From JALHTV01 sp049510055 (GTDB lineage: Bacteria > Planctomycetota > Phycisphaerae > SM23-33): a stretch of 7,685 nucleotides of DNA. The stretch spans positions 1-7,685 of the forward strand of contig JBEKZI010000095.1 of NCBI GenBank assembly GCA_049510055.1, read 5' to 3'. Below the pieces are notes generated by a model. That model worked only from the letters and a program-made list of their open reading frames with translations, had not been told where the DNA came from and ran no database searches. The translations under genes and the position numbers were made by a program. Positions 1 to 5,672 of the stretch are shown here, one piece after another; positions within the stretch are counted from its first letter, which is position 1; every line of letters begins with the position of its first letter.

Positions 1-800
1 GCCGCTGGGAAGTCCTGCTCCGCAACGCCGGTCGGTGCCGGGCGGGGGAGAAGCTCGGCGTGGAAGGGTCGCCCGATACGGTCGTCCAGATCGCCGCAAA
101 CTTAGGCGACGGCCGGTACGAGCTGGCCGTCAGTCCGCCGGCCCCGGCGCTGGACCTGTTGCGGCAGTTCGGTGCCACGCCGCTGCCGCCGTATATCCGC
201 CGCCGCGCGGGCCAGGATGAACCAGCCGATCGCCAGCGGTACCAGACCGTCTATGCCGCTCGCCCTGGGGCCGTGGCCGCCCCGACGGCGGGGCTGCACT
301 TCACGGACGCCGTGCTGGAGGCCCTGGCCGGGCGGGGCATTCGCGTCGCGACGCTGACGCTGCACGTGGGCGTGGGCACGTTCGCCCCCGTCAAGGTGGC
401 CGACCCCGCCAAGCACCCCATGCACGCCGAATGGTACGACCTGCCGGCCGCGACGGCCGAGGCGGTCCGGGCCGCCCGCCACCAAGGCCGGCGGATCGTG
501 GCCGTCGGCACCACGTCCGTGCGGGTCCTGGAGACGGCGGCGGCCGGCGGCGATGGGGAAAAAATCGCCCCCGCCAGCGGCTGGACGAAACTGTTTATCC
601 GCCCTCCGTACCGTTTCCGCCTCGTCGACGCCCTGATCACCAACTTCCACCTGCCCCAAAGCACCCTCCTGATGCTCGTGGCCGCGTTCTGTTCGCCGGG
701 CGACCAGCGGGGGTTGGAAATCGTCCGCTCCGCCTACGCCCACGCCGCCGCCCATAAGTACCGCTTCTACTCCTACGGCGACGCCATGCTCATCGAGTAG
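1..800 (+). CDS. queA: S-adenosylmethionine:tRNA ribosyltransferase-isomerase, 5' end missing
   Basis: QueA transfers and rearranges the ribosyl group of S-adenosylmethionine onto 7-aminomethyl-7-deazaguanine at the wobble position of tRNAs with GUN anticodons, giving epoxyqueuosine, in the cytoplasm. The visible frame begins at base 3 and holds 265 codons before the TAG at 798-800. Family members are about 340-360 residues, so roughly 80-90 N-terminal residues lie outside the window. Family motifs follow in order: PLPPYIRR near 180-206, YQTVYA near 240-257, GAVAAPTAGLHF near 267-305, HVGVGTF near 363-383, HPMHAEWY near 414-437, VGTTSVRVLE near 504-533, TKLFIRPPYRF near 585-618, ITNFHLPQSTLLMLV near 636-680, and the C-terminal YRFYSYGDAMLI. 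All conserved blocks are intact. The GTG at 60 is internal, not the start. No other queuosine gene is in view. The 66 bases between this gene and the convergent lipoprotein show no clear hairpin plus T-run terminator. Confidence 0.96.
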   Translation, partial: RWEVLLRNAGRCRAGEKLGVEGSPDTVVQIAANLGDGRYELAVSPPAPALDLLRQFGATPLPPYIRRRAGQDEPADRQRYQTVYAARPGAVAAPTAGLHFTDAVLEALAGRGIRVATLTLHVGVGTFAPVKVADPAKHPMHAEWYDLPAATAEAVRAARHQGRRIVAVGTTSVRVLETAAAGGDGEKIAPASGWTKLFIRPPYRFRLVDALITNFHLPQSTLLMLVAAFCSPGDQRGLEIVRSAYAHAAAHKYRFYSYGDAMLIE

Positions 801-866
801 TTTTCTGCCCAGTGTCTAGCCGTCCCTGGTGAGTTTGGCTGTGTCTTGGAACGTGCAGGTATACTG

Positions 867-1361
867 CTAGTGAACCGAAACAGTCCCAAGACTTACCCAC
901 CTCTCTGCAGGCTCGTGGCGAGTTTGTTGCTGAGGAGTCAGCGAGACGCGGATGGGGTGCCATCCATGGGAATCATGAACGTAAAGGAATATGTGATCTA
1001 GGATAGGAACATCAGGAGGTAGCGTCCAAAACACGGGGATGAAGCCGAATAGTAGCATGCCGCCATACCCCGCGTCGCTGCACCGTTGGACGAGGTTGAA
1101 CGTGCCATCCTCGCCGGTGTGGACAAGGCGCGAGGTGGTCGTATCGGGCTGGCCCCAATCTTCCCGAGCGGTAAAGTTGCCATAGACGTACGAAGGGTCT
1201 TGTTCTTTCTCGTCGGCACCGACCCATGCGGAGACCGGCCTGCCTTCGGCGTCCACGAGTTTGCCGTCTATGCAGCGAGACGTGCCGAAGCCGTCAGCAC
1301 AGATGCAGCCGCTCGTGGTAAGGAGTCCTGCTGCAACGACGACGGCAAAAAGCGTCTTCAT
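867..1361 (-). CDS. small predicted lipoprotein with carboxypeptidase-regulatory-like domain
   Basis: I do not recognise a named gene. The 164-residue product starts with a signal peptide (MKTLFAVVVAAGLLTTSGC) whose lipobox TSGC puts the lipidated cysteine at residue 19. Thr at the -3 position is a weak variant of the usual Leu. Two more cysteines follow at 21 and 30. Residues 33-88 read GKLVDAEGRPVSAWV, then T..DGTF, the pattern of carboxypeptidase-regulatory-like/transthyretin-like beta-sandwich domains. A hydrophobic, aromatic stretch (about 100-128) and a final strand-like segment complete the protein. The start at 1361 is preferred over an in-frame ATG at 1388 because GGGGAG sits 7 bases upstream of it and the signal peptide begins exactly there. 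A promoter candidate lies at 1419-1447. Role and binding partner are unknown. It probably sits in the cell envelope, facing the periplasm or exterior. Confidence 0.82.
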   Translation of the reverse strand: MKTLFAVVVAAGLLTTSGCICADGFGTSRCIDGKLVDAEGRPVSAWVGADEKEQDPSYVYGNFTAREDWGQPDTTTSRLVHTGEDGTFNLVQRCSDAGYGGMLLFGFIPVFWTLPPDVPILDHIFLYVHDSHGWHPIRVSLTPQQQTRHEPAERWVSLGTVSVH

Positions 1362-1418
1362 GAAATGTCTCCCCGTCTGCCTGGCCATTGCAAGATTCCT
1401 GAGTCTTGCACGGCTTTA

Positions 1419-1447
1419 ATCCTAGCTGCCAGATGCCGAGTTGGCAA
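1419..1447 (-). promoter_or_regulatory. sigma-70-like promoter for the small lipoprotein gene
   Basis: On the minus strand, TTGCCA (1447-1442) is followed after 17 bases by TAGGAT (1424-1419). These match the -35 and -10 consensus at 5 of 6 and 4 of 6 positions with ideal spacing. Transcription would start near 1412, giving a leader of about 50 bases before the ATG at 1361. The call rests on pattern matching alone. Confidence 0.42.
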
Positions 1448-1490
1448 TACAGCGATGGCGGGTTCGTGCCTCACCGCCGGCGGCCTGAAA

Positions 1491-1508
1491 GAATTTTTGC
1501 GAATTTTT
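1491..1508 (+). promoter_or_regulatory. two phased A/T tracts (UP-element-like) upstream of the SPFH promoter
   Basis: The octamer GAATTTTT occurs at 1491-1498 and again at 1501-1508, one helical turn apart, ending just before the -35 box at 1510. A/T tracts in this position can bind the alpha subunit of RNA polymerase or bend DNA. In an otherwise GC-rich window the placement is notable, but the function is inferred. Confidence 0.3.
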
Positions 1509-1509
1509 C

Positions 1510-1537
1510 TTGCCGGATGGGGCGATCTCAATATAAT
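1510..1537 (+). promoter_or_regulatory. sigma-70-like promoter of the SPFH/ribbon-helix-helix operon
   Basis: TTGCCG (1510-1515), a 16-base spacer and a perfect TATAAT (1532-1537) precede the SPFH gene. Transcription would begin near 1544, leaving about 48 bases of leader before the ATG at 1592. Because the -10 box lies here, an in-frame start further upstream at 1406 is unlikely. Confidence 0.6.
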
Positions 1538-1552
1538 ATCATAATGATATTA
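1534..1552. promoter_or_regulatory. perfect 9+9 bp palindrome over the promoter start region, operator candidate
   Basis: TAATATCATAATGATATTA has two perfect 9-base arms around one central A. The left arm overlaps the last four bases of the TATAAT box and the rest covers the expected transcription start, the classic place for a repressor site. The operon it controls encodes a ribbon-helix-helix protein, a family that often autoregulates through such dyads. The palindrome is seen directly; the identity of its binder is inference. Confidence 0.55.
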
Positions 1553-1591
1553 GTGCCATCCTGGCGCAGCACACACAAGAAAGGGCAGGTT

Positions 1592-2551
1592 ATGAACGGA
1601 ACAACTGACACTGTCAGCAAGGAGCGACCCATTCGCGTCCTATCCGGCTGGATCATGCTCGTGGTGGATTTGGCGTTGTTTGCCGCGGCCATCTGGTTGA
1701 CGGTAACACTGATTCAGGAAACCAAGTCGCAACATATTCATCCGGCGTGGTGGCAGGTGGTGACGCGCGTGGGGCTGTTCATCATCGCGGGGCTTGTGAT
1801 GAGCGGGTTCTTTACCCTTCAGCCCAATGAGGCACGGGTGCTTATCCTCTTTGGGGCCTACAAAGGGACCGTCCGGGATAGTGGCTTCCATTGGGCCAAT
1901 CCCTTTTACTCCAAGGGTTCGGTCCTCGCCGTGGTGCCGAGCCGGGGCAAGGTCTATCAGATGCACAAGATTTCACTGCGGGCCCGCAACTTCAACAGCG
2001 AGAAGCTCAAGGTGAACGACAAGCGCGGCAATCCCATCGAGATCGCCGCCGTCATCGTCTGGCGCGTGGCCGACACGGCCCAGGCCACCTTCGACGTGGA
2101 CGATTACGAGAACTACGTCCGCGTGCAGAGCGAGTCGGCCATCCGGCACATGGCCAGCGCGTATGCGTACGACCAGGGCGAGGAAAACGAGTTGACGCTC
2201 CGCAGCAGCGTGGACGAGGTGTCCGCCTCGTTGCGGACGGAGCTCCAGGCGCGGTTGCACAAGGCCGGCGTCGAAGTGGACGAGGCGCGCCTGACGCACC
2301 TGGCCTACGCCCCGGAGATCGCCCAGGCCATGCTCCGCCGCCAGCAGGCCGAGGCCATCATCGCTGCCCGCCAGAAGATCGTCCATGGCGCCGTCAGCAT
2401 GGTGCACATGGCCCTGAAGGAACTGGCCGAGCAAGGCGTGGTGACGTTGGACGAGGAGCGCAAGGCCGCGATGGTGAGCAACCTGATGGTCGTGCTGTGC
2501 GGCGAGGCCGAGGTGCAGCCCGTCGTCAATACCGGCACCCTCTACGCCTAA
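1592..2551 (+). CDS. SPFH/Band 7 (stomatin-prohibitin-like) membrane protein
   Basis: SPFH proteins form large membrane-bound rings or scaffolds that organise lipid domains and membrane protein quality control; the exact job of this subgroup is not established. The 319-residue product has two N-terminal membrane segments (about 18-41 and 57-75), then the family entry block TLQPNEARVLILFG (75-88), the NPFY turn (103-106), LKVNDKRGNPIEIAAVIVWRV (139-159), FDVDDYENYVRVQSE (167-181), and a helical end with HLAYAPEIAQAMLRRQQA (236-253), LDEERKAAMVSNL (286-298) and QPVVNTGTLY (309-318). The start at 1592 has AAAGGG 6 bases upstream and lies just after the promoter; in-frame ATGs at 1406 and 1544 are rejected. 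Residues about 107-125 look like an insertion compared with my memory of the family, which goes almost directly from NPF to KISLR. The gene for a ribbon-helix-helix protein follows after 21 bases in the same operon. Confidence 0.92.
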   Translation: MNGTTDTVSKERPIRVLSGWIMLVVDLALFAAAIWLTVTLIQETKSQHIHPAWWQVVTRVGLFIIAGLVMSGFFTLQPNEARVLILFGAYKGTVRDSGFHWANPFYSKGSVLAVVPSRGKVYQMHKISLRARNFNSEKLKVNDKRGNPIEIAAVIVWRVADTAQATFDVDDYENYVRVQSESAIRHMASAYAYDQGEENELTLRSSVDEVSASLRTELQARLHKAGVEVDEARLTHLAYAPEIAQAMLRRQQAEAIIAARQKIVHGAVSMVHMALKELAEQGVVTLDEERKAAMVSNLMVVLCGEAEVQPVVNTGTLYA

Positions 2552-2572
2552 GCACGGAGGCTGTTAGCGGCG

Positions 2573-2743
2573 ATGGAACGACGAAAACAGTTCCTGTTGC
2601 GTGTGGACCCACCGCTGTGGGACGAACTCCAGCGGTGGGCGGCCGACGAACTGCGCAGCGTCAACGGCCAGATTGAATACGTCCTTCGCCAGGCCGTCGC
2701 AAAGCGCAAGGGCGAAAAGGCCAAGCAGGAACAAAAGTCGTAG
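2573..2743 (+). CDS. ribbon-helix-helix (Arc-type) DNA-binding protein, 56 residues
   Basis: This short gene follows the SPFH gene after 21 bases. The product fits the Arc/MetJ ribbon-helix-helix plan: a beta strand KQFLLRVDP (5-13) that would pair with a partner strand and enter the DNA major groove, helix A (about 14-27, LWDELQRWAADEL), the turn RSVNG (28-32), helix B (about 33-46, QIEYVLRQAVAKRK), and a lysine-rich tail. Such proteins act as dimers or higher oligomers. GGAGG at 2556-2560 is a good ribosome binding sequence, although its 12-base spacing to the ATG is long; translation may also be coupled to the gene before it. From memory, proteins ending DELRSVN-QIE-LLR are commonly encoded beside SPFH genes of this subgroup. 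I infer that it may bind the palindrome at 1534-1552. No toxin partner is visible, so a toxin-antitoxin reading is not supported. Confidence 0.87.
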   Translation: MERRKQFLLRVDPPLWDELQRWAADELRSVNGQIEYVLRQAVAKRKGEKAKQEQKS

Positions 2744-2750
2744 GCCCGAC

Positions 2751-2775
2751 GCCTAATGCCTGTTGCTTAATGCCT
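2751..2775. repeat. imperfect direct repeat in the convergent gap
   Basis: GCCTAATGCCT (2751-2761) and GCTTAATGCCT (2765-2775) match at 10 of 11 bases with a 14-base period. They fill most of the 37 bases between the stop codons of two convergent genes. There is no stem-loop with a T-run, so a terminator is not supported. Meaning unknown. Confidence 0.5.
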
Positions 2776-2780
2776 TGCCT

Positions 2781-3938
2781 CTATCGGGCGAGCTTGAAGT
2801 ATTTTTCCCCGCCGTGCAGGCGCGGGGCGACGGCGGCCAGTTCGTGGAGGGAGCGGATGCGGCTTCCTTCGGCCCGCAAGGTCAGAATGCGTTTGACCGC
2901 TATGGGTCCGAGGCCCGGGACTCTCAGCAGCTCGAAGCGATCGGCCTTGTTGACGTCCAGGGGAAAGAACTGAGGATTTCGCTGGGCCCAGATGGTCTTG
3001 GGATCGGCCTGGAGCGAAAGGTTGCCATCCGGCTGGAAGGGGATTTCCGCGTCGGAAAAGCCGTATTTGCGGATGAGCCAATCGACCTGGTACAGCCGAT
3101 GCTCGCGCGTCAGCAAATCGCTGCCGCCAAGCAATCCGCCGCCTGGTAGCCCACCGTTGGGCTCTTGGGGGCGTTCGCCGGGCAGTTGCGGATCGCCCAG
3201 GCCGCGCTGATAGGCGCTGAAGTACACGCGGCTGAGCTTCATCCGGCGGTACAGGCCGAAGGTGGCCCGGACGATGTCGGCGTCCTTTTCGTCAGCCGCC
3301 CCGACGACGAATTGCGTGGTCTGCTTCACGCCGGCGTAGGGTGCGCCGGGGGCGGTCAGCTCGTGAATCTTGCGGATGCCGCCGACGATGTCGCGGTCGA
3401 AGTCCTTGGTCGGCGAGAGCTGCCGGAAGGCCGCGCGGTGGGGAGCCTCGACGTTGAGCGAGACCGCACTGGCCAGCGAGAGCGCCTCGGCGATGGCCGC
3501 GTCGGAAGCTCCCGGAATGATCTTGAGGTGAATGTAGCCGCGGTACTGGTGGCGCTTCCGCAGCAGGGCGGCCACGGCCAGCAGGCGGCCCATCGTGTAG
3601 TCGGCGTCGCGCAGCACGCCGGAGCTGAGGAACAGGCCGTGGATCTTCTGCTGCCGCACGTAGCCCAGGAACACCGAGGCGATTTCCTCAGCCGACAGCG
3701 TGGTGCGGGGCACGTCGCGGCTGGCGCGGAAGGGGCAGTAGCGGCATTGGTTGACGCAGACGTTCGACAGGAGCGTCTTGAGCAGGATGGACGTGCCGCC
3801 GTTGGGCAGCGAGACGGGGTACAGCCATTTGCCCTCCGGGCCGCGGACGCGATGGCCGTCCTTCTGCGTGCCGCACGCGCAGGCTAGGTCATATTGCGAC
3901 GCGTCGGCCAGGAACTCGAGCTTGCGTTGCGTGTCCAT
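2781..3938 (-). CDS. putative DNA modification/repair radical SAM protein
   Basis: The 385-residue product belongs to the radical SAM superfamily. The cluster motif CVNQCRYC (C61, C65, C68; CX3CX2C) would bind a 4Fe-4S cluster that cleaves S-adenosylmethionine to a 5'-deoxyadenosyl radical. The opening DASQYDLACACG (about 12-23), the block LYPVSLPNGGTSILLKTLLSNVC (39-61), FLSSGV (103-108), KIIPGA (139-144), LNVEAP (161-166) and REHRLYQVDWLIRKYGF (278-294) match the family I know as 'putative DNA modification/repair radical SAM protein', which usually has a gene for a uracil-DNA-glycosylase-like partner beside it. A helix-hairpin-helix segment (VNKADRFELLRVPGLGPIAVKRIL, 329-352) near the C-terminus suggests nucleic acid binding. 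Its substrate is not known. Residues about 248-274 are rich in Gly and Pro and look like an insertion. No partner gene is seen here. The start at 3938 has only a weak ribosome binding site; the conserved N-terminus supports it. Confidence 0.93.
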   Translation of the reverse strand: MDTQRKLEFLADASQYDLACACGTQKDGHRVRGPEGKWLYPVSLPNGGTSILLKTLLSNVCVNQCRYCPFRASRDVPRTTLSAEEIASVFLGYVRQQKIHGLFLSSGVLRDADYTMGRLLAVAALLRKRHQYRGYIHLKIIPGASDAAIAEALSLASAVSLNVEAPHRAAFRQLSPTKDFDRDIVGGIRKIHELTAPGAPYAGVKQTTQFVVGAADEKDADIVRATFGLYRRMKLSRVYFSAYQRGLGDPQLPGERPQEPNGGLPGGGLLGGSDLLTREHRLYQVDWLIRKYGFSDAEIPFQPDGNLSLQADPKTIWAQRNPQFFPLDVNKADRFELLRVPGLGPIAVKRILTLRAEGSRIRSLHELAAVAPRLHGGEKYFKLAR

Positions 3939-3951
3939 ACGCTACTGCCGG

Positions 3952-3978
3952 CCCCGCGGTTGCGGGGGTTCGTGAACC
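3952..3978 (-). promoter_or_regulatory. hairpin and short dyad in the leader of the radical SAM gene
   Basis: CCCCGC-GGTT-GCGGGG (3952-3967) is a perfect 6 bp stem with a 4-base loop, starting 13 bases upstream of the start codon. Immediately beside it, GGTTC-GT-GAACC (3967-3978) is a second inverted repeat. Both lie between the start codon and the promoter candidate, so they could be a leader structure or an operator. The GTTC/GAAC order is the reverse of a Gram-positive LexA site, so I do not call an SOS box. Confidence 0.3.
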
Positions 3979-3985
3979 GGTCGGA

Positions 3986-4014
3986 AGATTACCCTAACAT
4001 AGTACGAACATCAA
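3986..4014 (-). promoter_or_regulatory. weak sigma-70-like promoter for the radical SAM gene
   Basis: On the minus strand TTGATG (4014-4009) is followed after 17 bases by TAATCT (3991-3986). The -35 matches 4 of 6 and the -10 only 3 of 6 consensus positions, so this is a candidate only. The 126-base gap to the lipoprotein gene upstream on the same strand makes a separate promoter plausible but does not exclude read-through. Confidence 0.25.
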
Positions 4015-4064
4015 GAGGAAAGTGTAAGAAATGAAAAATGCTGGGGCGTGTTCCATCGCTGGCG

Positions 4065-5078
4065 TCAGGATTCCTGTTTAGCCCGGCGTTTTCGGGCGAT
4101 CCTATGATACGCCACCGCCAGCAGGAAGATGGCGGCGACCAGGGCCAAGAGGCGCCAGAAAATGGCGTTCACAAGTTTGCCGAGGTAACCGTTGGTTTCC
4201 CCCAGCATCTTTTCCAGGTGGTCCATCTCCGCCGACAGGGCGGCCATCGGGCCGGAGGTCTCCGTTTCCAGCAGGAGCAGTTCCGCCTGCCAGCGCGTCA
4301 GCTCGGGCAGCTGCTGGATGATGGCCGCGAAGTCCTTCGTCGTCCGCGTAAACTCACGGATGGCCTGGGGCGTGCTGGAGGTGCTCTCCAGGACCCTGAC
4401 GGGCAACATCGGCAGGCCCATCAGGGTCTGCATGTCCCTGTGGGACTCCGTGGCAGGAGGAGGGGTGGTCTGCGTCCCGAAGGGCACCTTGTAGGTGGCG
4501 TGGATGGCGACATCTTCAATGTCGTCCTGGGCATTGTCGATGGCCGCGGGCGGGAAATATTTTCGCCCCAGCGCGACGACGTCTTCCTCCATCTTCTTGG
4601 CCAACGCGACGGCCTGGGGTTGCTGCTCGCCGAACAACTCCTTGCCCTCTCGTGTCGTCAGGTATTGCCGAAGTGCGACGGCGTTGGTCCATGCTTGAAT
4701 AAAGGCGACCCTGGGGTCGGGCTCGGAAAGGATGTCCAGGTAGGTATCGTAGGTCCGCATCTTCCAGCGAAGGCAATTCTCCCGCACGCGCCGATCCTGG
4801 ACCATCGCGGCGATCTCCGTGGCCGTCCCGATCACCTCCGCCAGATGATTGTCCAACTGGAGCCTCAGCTCGCTCTGGAGCTGAATCGGGTCCACCACCT
4901 GGGACAGTCCGCTGGGGCCAGAGGTGGCGGTTTTCTGCTGCGGCCCGCCGCAGCCCGCCGCGGCTGCCAGGATGGCCGCCATGGCGGCGGCCGGGAGCAA
5001 CCTCCCGACCGCGCGACGATTCAGGCCCCTTGGAGATTCGTGCGTTTGTTGGATGGTTCCCGGCCGCCGTTTGGCCAT
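4065..5078 (-). CDS. predicted lipoprotein with C-terminal membrane anchor, function unknown
   Basis: I do not recognise this gene. The 337-residue product begins with a long basic region (RR at 4-5 and 21-22), then a hydrophobic stretch and the lipobox AAGC with the lipidated cysteine at 43. The RR at 21-22 before the hydrophobic core only weakly resembles a twin-arginine signal. The mature part is mostly helical and charged, e.g. VVDPIQLQSELRLQLDNHLA (61-80) and a heptad-like run at about 262-300, with a Pro/Thr-rich stretch at 199-211. A clear membrane helix (about 303-324) is followed by a basic tail (RIARKRRAKQ), which predicts a cytoplasmic C-terminus. The protein would thus be held in membranes at both ends. 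The start at 5078 is chosen because AGGAGG lies 7 bases before it and the signal peptide follows; the frame stays open to 5207 but without such support. No enzyme motif is visible. I found no good promoter for it in 5079-5280. Confidence 0.86.
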   Translation of the reverse strand: MAKRRPGTIQQTHESPRGLNRRAVGRLLPAAAMAAILAAAAGCGGPQQKTATSGPSGLSQVVDPIQLQSELRLQLDNHLAEVIGTATEIAAMVQDRRVRENCLRWKMRTYDTYLDILSEPDPRVAFIQAWTNAVALRQYLTTREGKELFGEQQPQAVALAKKMEEDVVALGRKYFPPAAIDNAQDDIEDVAIHATYKVPFGTQTTPPPATESHRDMQTLMGLPMLPVRVLESTSSTPQAIREFTRTTKDFAAIIQQLPELTRWQAELLLLETETSGPMAALSAEMDHLEKMLGETNGYLGKLVNAIFWRLLALVAAIFLLAVAYHRIARKRRAKQES

Positions 5079-5200
5079 GTCCGTGCCTCCTGTCCCTCTT
5101 TCACATCGGCCGTCCGTGACTTTCGGCTGGCTAGAATTTTTCCGGCGGACCGCGCCCGAGGGAATCGAACAGCTAGGAAAAATGGCCGTAACTTTACTAA

Positions 5201-5229
5201 TCGACAAGGTATTTTGGGGTCGATATAAA
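5201..5229 (+). promoter_or_regulatory. near-consensus sigma-70-like promoter in the divergent region
   Basis: TCGACA (5201-5206), a 17-base spacer and TATAAA (5224-5229) each match the consensus at 5 of 6 positions with ideal spacing. Transcription would start near 5236, pointing toward the repeat-protein gene about 490 bases downstream. The -10 box overlaps the loop of an inverted repeat (TGGGGT at 5215-5220, ACCCCA at 5229-5234). This is the best promoter match in the region. Confidence 0.5.
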
Positions 5230-5239
5230 CCCCAGAGTC

Positions 5240-5248
5240 GGGGGGGGG
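5240..5248 (+). repeat. run of nine G
   Basis: Nine consecutive G begin about 4 bases after the expected start of transcription from the promoter at 5201-5229. Homopolymers of this length are prone to slippage in replication and to miscounting in sequencing. A shorter G6 run at 5464-5469 is followed by the same CTTA. Confidence 0.9.
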
Positions 5249-5570
5249 CTTAAAAATTGGCAAATGTCGGGGATGTGCACGCCTATTGTTTATGCATGGG
5301 CATGGTTTGAGCCGTGCCGCTTGCTTTCAGATCGGCGGCGAAGCGCGTGAGTGTTCCGGTAGCTGGTGGTGCGTCGGATGCCGTGACGTTTGGACAAGAA
5401 TTTCTTTCAAAAAACCCTTGCGAAACGGTAGCAAATGGCGTAAATCCGCAACGGTAACTTGGAGGGGGGCTTATCTTTGTGACGAGAACGGTGGCTACGG
5501 CCCTATGGCCGAGGTCATTAGTTACAGGAAGGAGCCAGTGAACACGGCGCTCGATCACAAGAAGGCTAGC

Positions 5571-5611
5571 GCCCCGTCGCTCACGGGGCCGTCGCCGCGA
5601 GAGAATCGGCG
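5571..5611 (+). other. two adjacent GC-rich hairpins
   Basis: GCCCCGT-CGCTC-ACGGGGC (5571-5589) is a perfect 7 bp stem with a 5-base loop. CGCCG (5593-5597) pairs with CGGCG (5607-5611) three bases further on. A T5 run appears only at 5630, too far away for an ordinary terminator, so I leave the role open. Confidence 0.35.
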
Positions 5612-5644
5612 CAGGTGAGGTATCGCCATGTTTTTGTCCCCATG

Positions 5645-5672
5645 TTGTCCGCGTTGAGTGCAAAACCATACT
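5645..5672 (+). promoter_or_regulatory. second promoter candidate close to the repeat-protein gene
   Basis: TTGTCC (5645-5650), 16 bases, then CATACT (5667-5672) match the consensus at 4 of 6 positions each. Transcription would start near 5679, inside the dyad at 5673-5691, with a leader of about 49 bases. This is weaker than the promoter at 5201-5229 but nearer the gene. Confidence 0.25.

Noticed and set aside
843..892. GTCTTGG ... CCAAGAC inverted repeat near the convergent gene ends
   Set aside because: The arms are 36 bases apart, one lies inside the lipoprotein gene, and no T-run follows, so a terminator is not supported.
1086..1544. 152-codon plus-strand open frame across the lipoprotein gene and its promoter
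   Set aside because: It is antisense to the lipoprotein and runs through the divergent promoter region, with no domain or ribosome binding site.
1406..1591. N-terminal extension of the SPFH protein to an ATG at 1406
   Set aside because: The extension would cover the -35 and -10 boxes and the palindrome, and its residues do not resemble the family. The start at 1592 has a ribosome binding site.
3967..4014. LexA/SOS box upstream of the radical SAM gene
   Set aside because: GTTC-GT-GAAC has the half-sites in reverse order and wrong spacing, and the isolated CGAACAT at 4005-4011 lacks its second half.
4015..4064. Terminator after the minus-strand lipoprotein gene
   Set aside because: A short T-run (CATTTTT on the minus strand) is present but no stem-loop precedes it.
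4038..5228. 396-codon plus-strand open frame
   Set aside because: It is the antisense shadow of the dual-anchored lipoprotein gene, which has a strong ribosome binding site, signal peptide and membrane helix.
5392..5446. Sigma-54 promoter (GG...GC at -24/-12) in the leader region
   Set aside because: TTTGGACAAGAATTTCT has no GC at the needed position, and TGGCGTAAATCCGC has the wrong spacing (9 instead of 10 bases).
5286..5618. 110-codon plus-strand open frame in the divergent region
   Set aside because: It has no ribosome binding site at its ATG, lacks the third-position G/C bias of neighbouring genes, shows no recognisable motif, and overlaps a similar open frame on the other strand (5283-5669).
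5538..5618. 26-codon frame starting GTG behind GGAAGGAG
   Set aside because: The purine-rich sequence is only 3 bases from the GTG, and the peptide is short and without features. A chance match is more likely.
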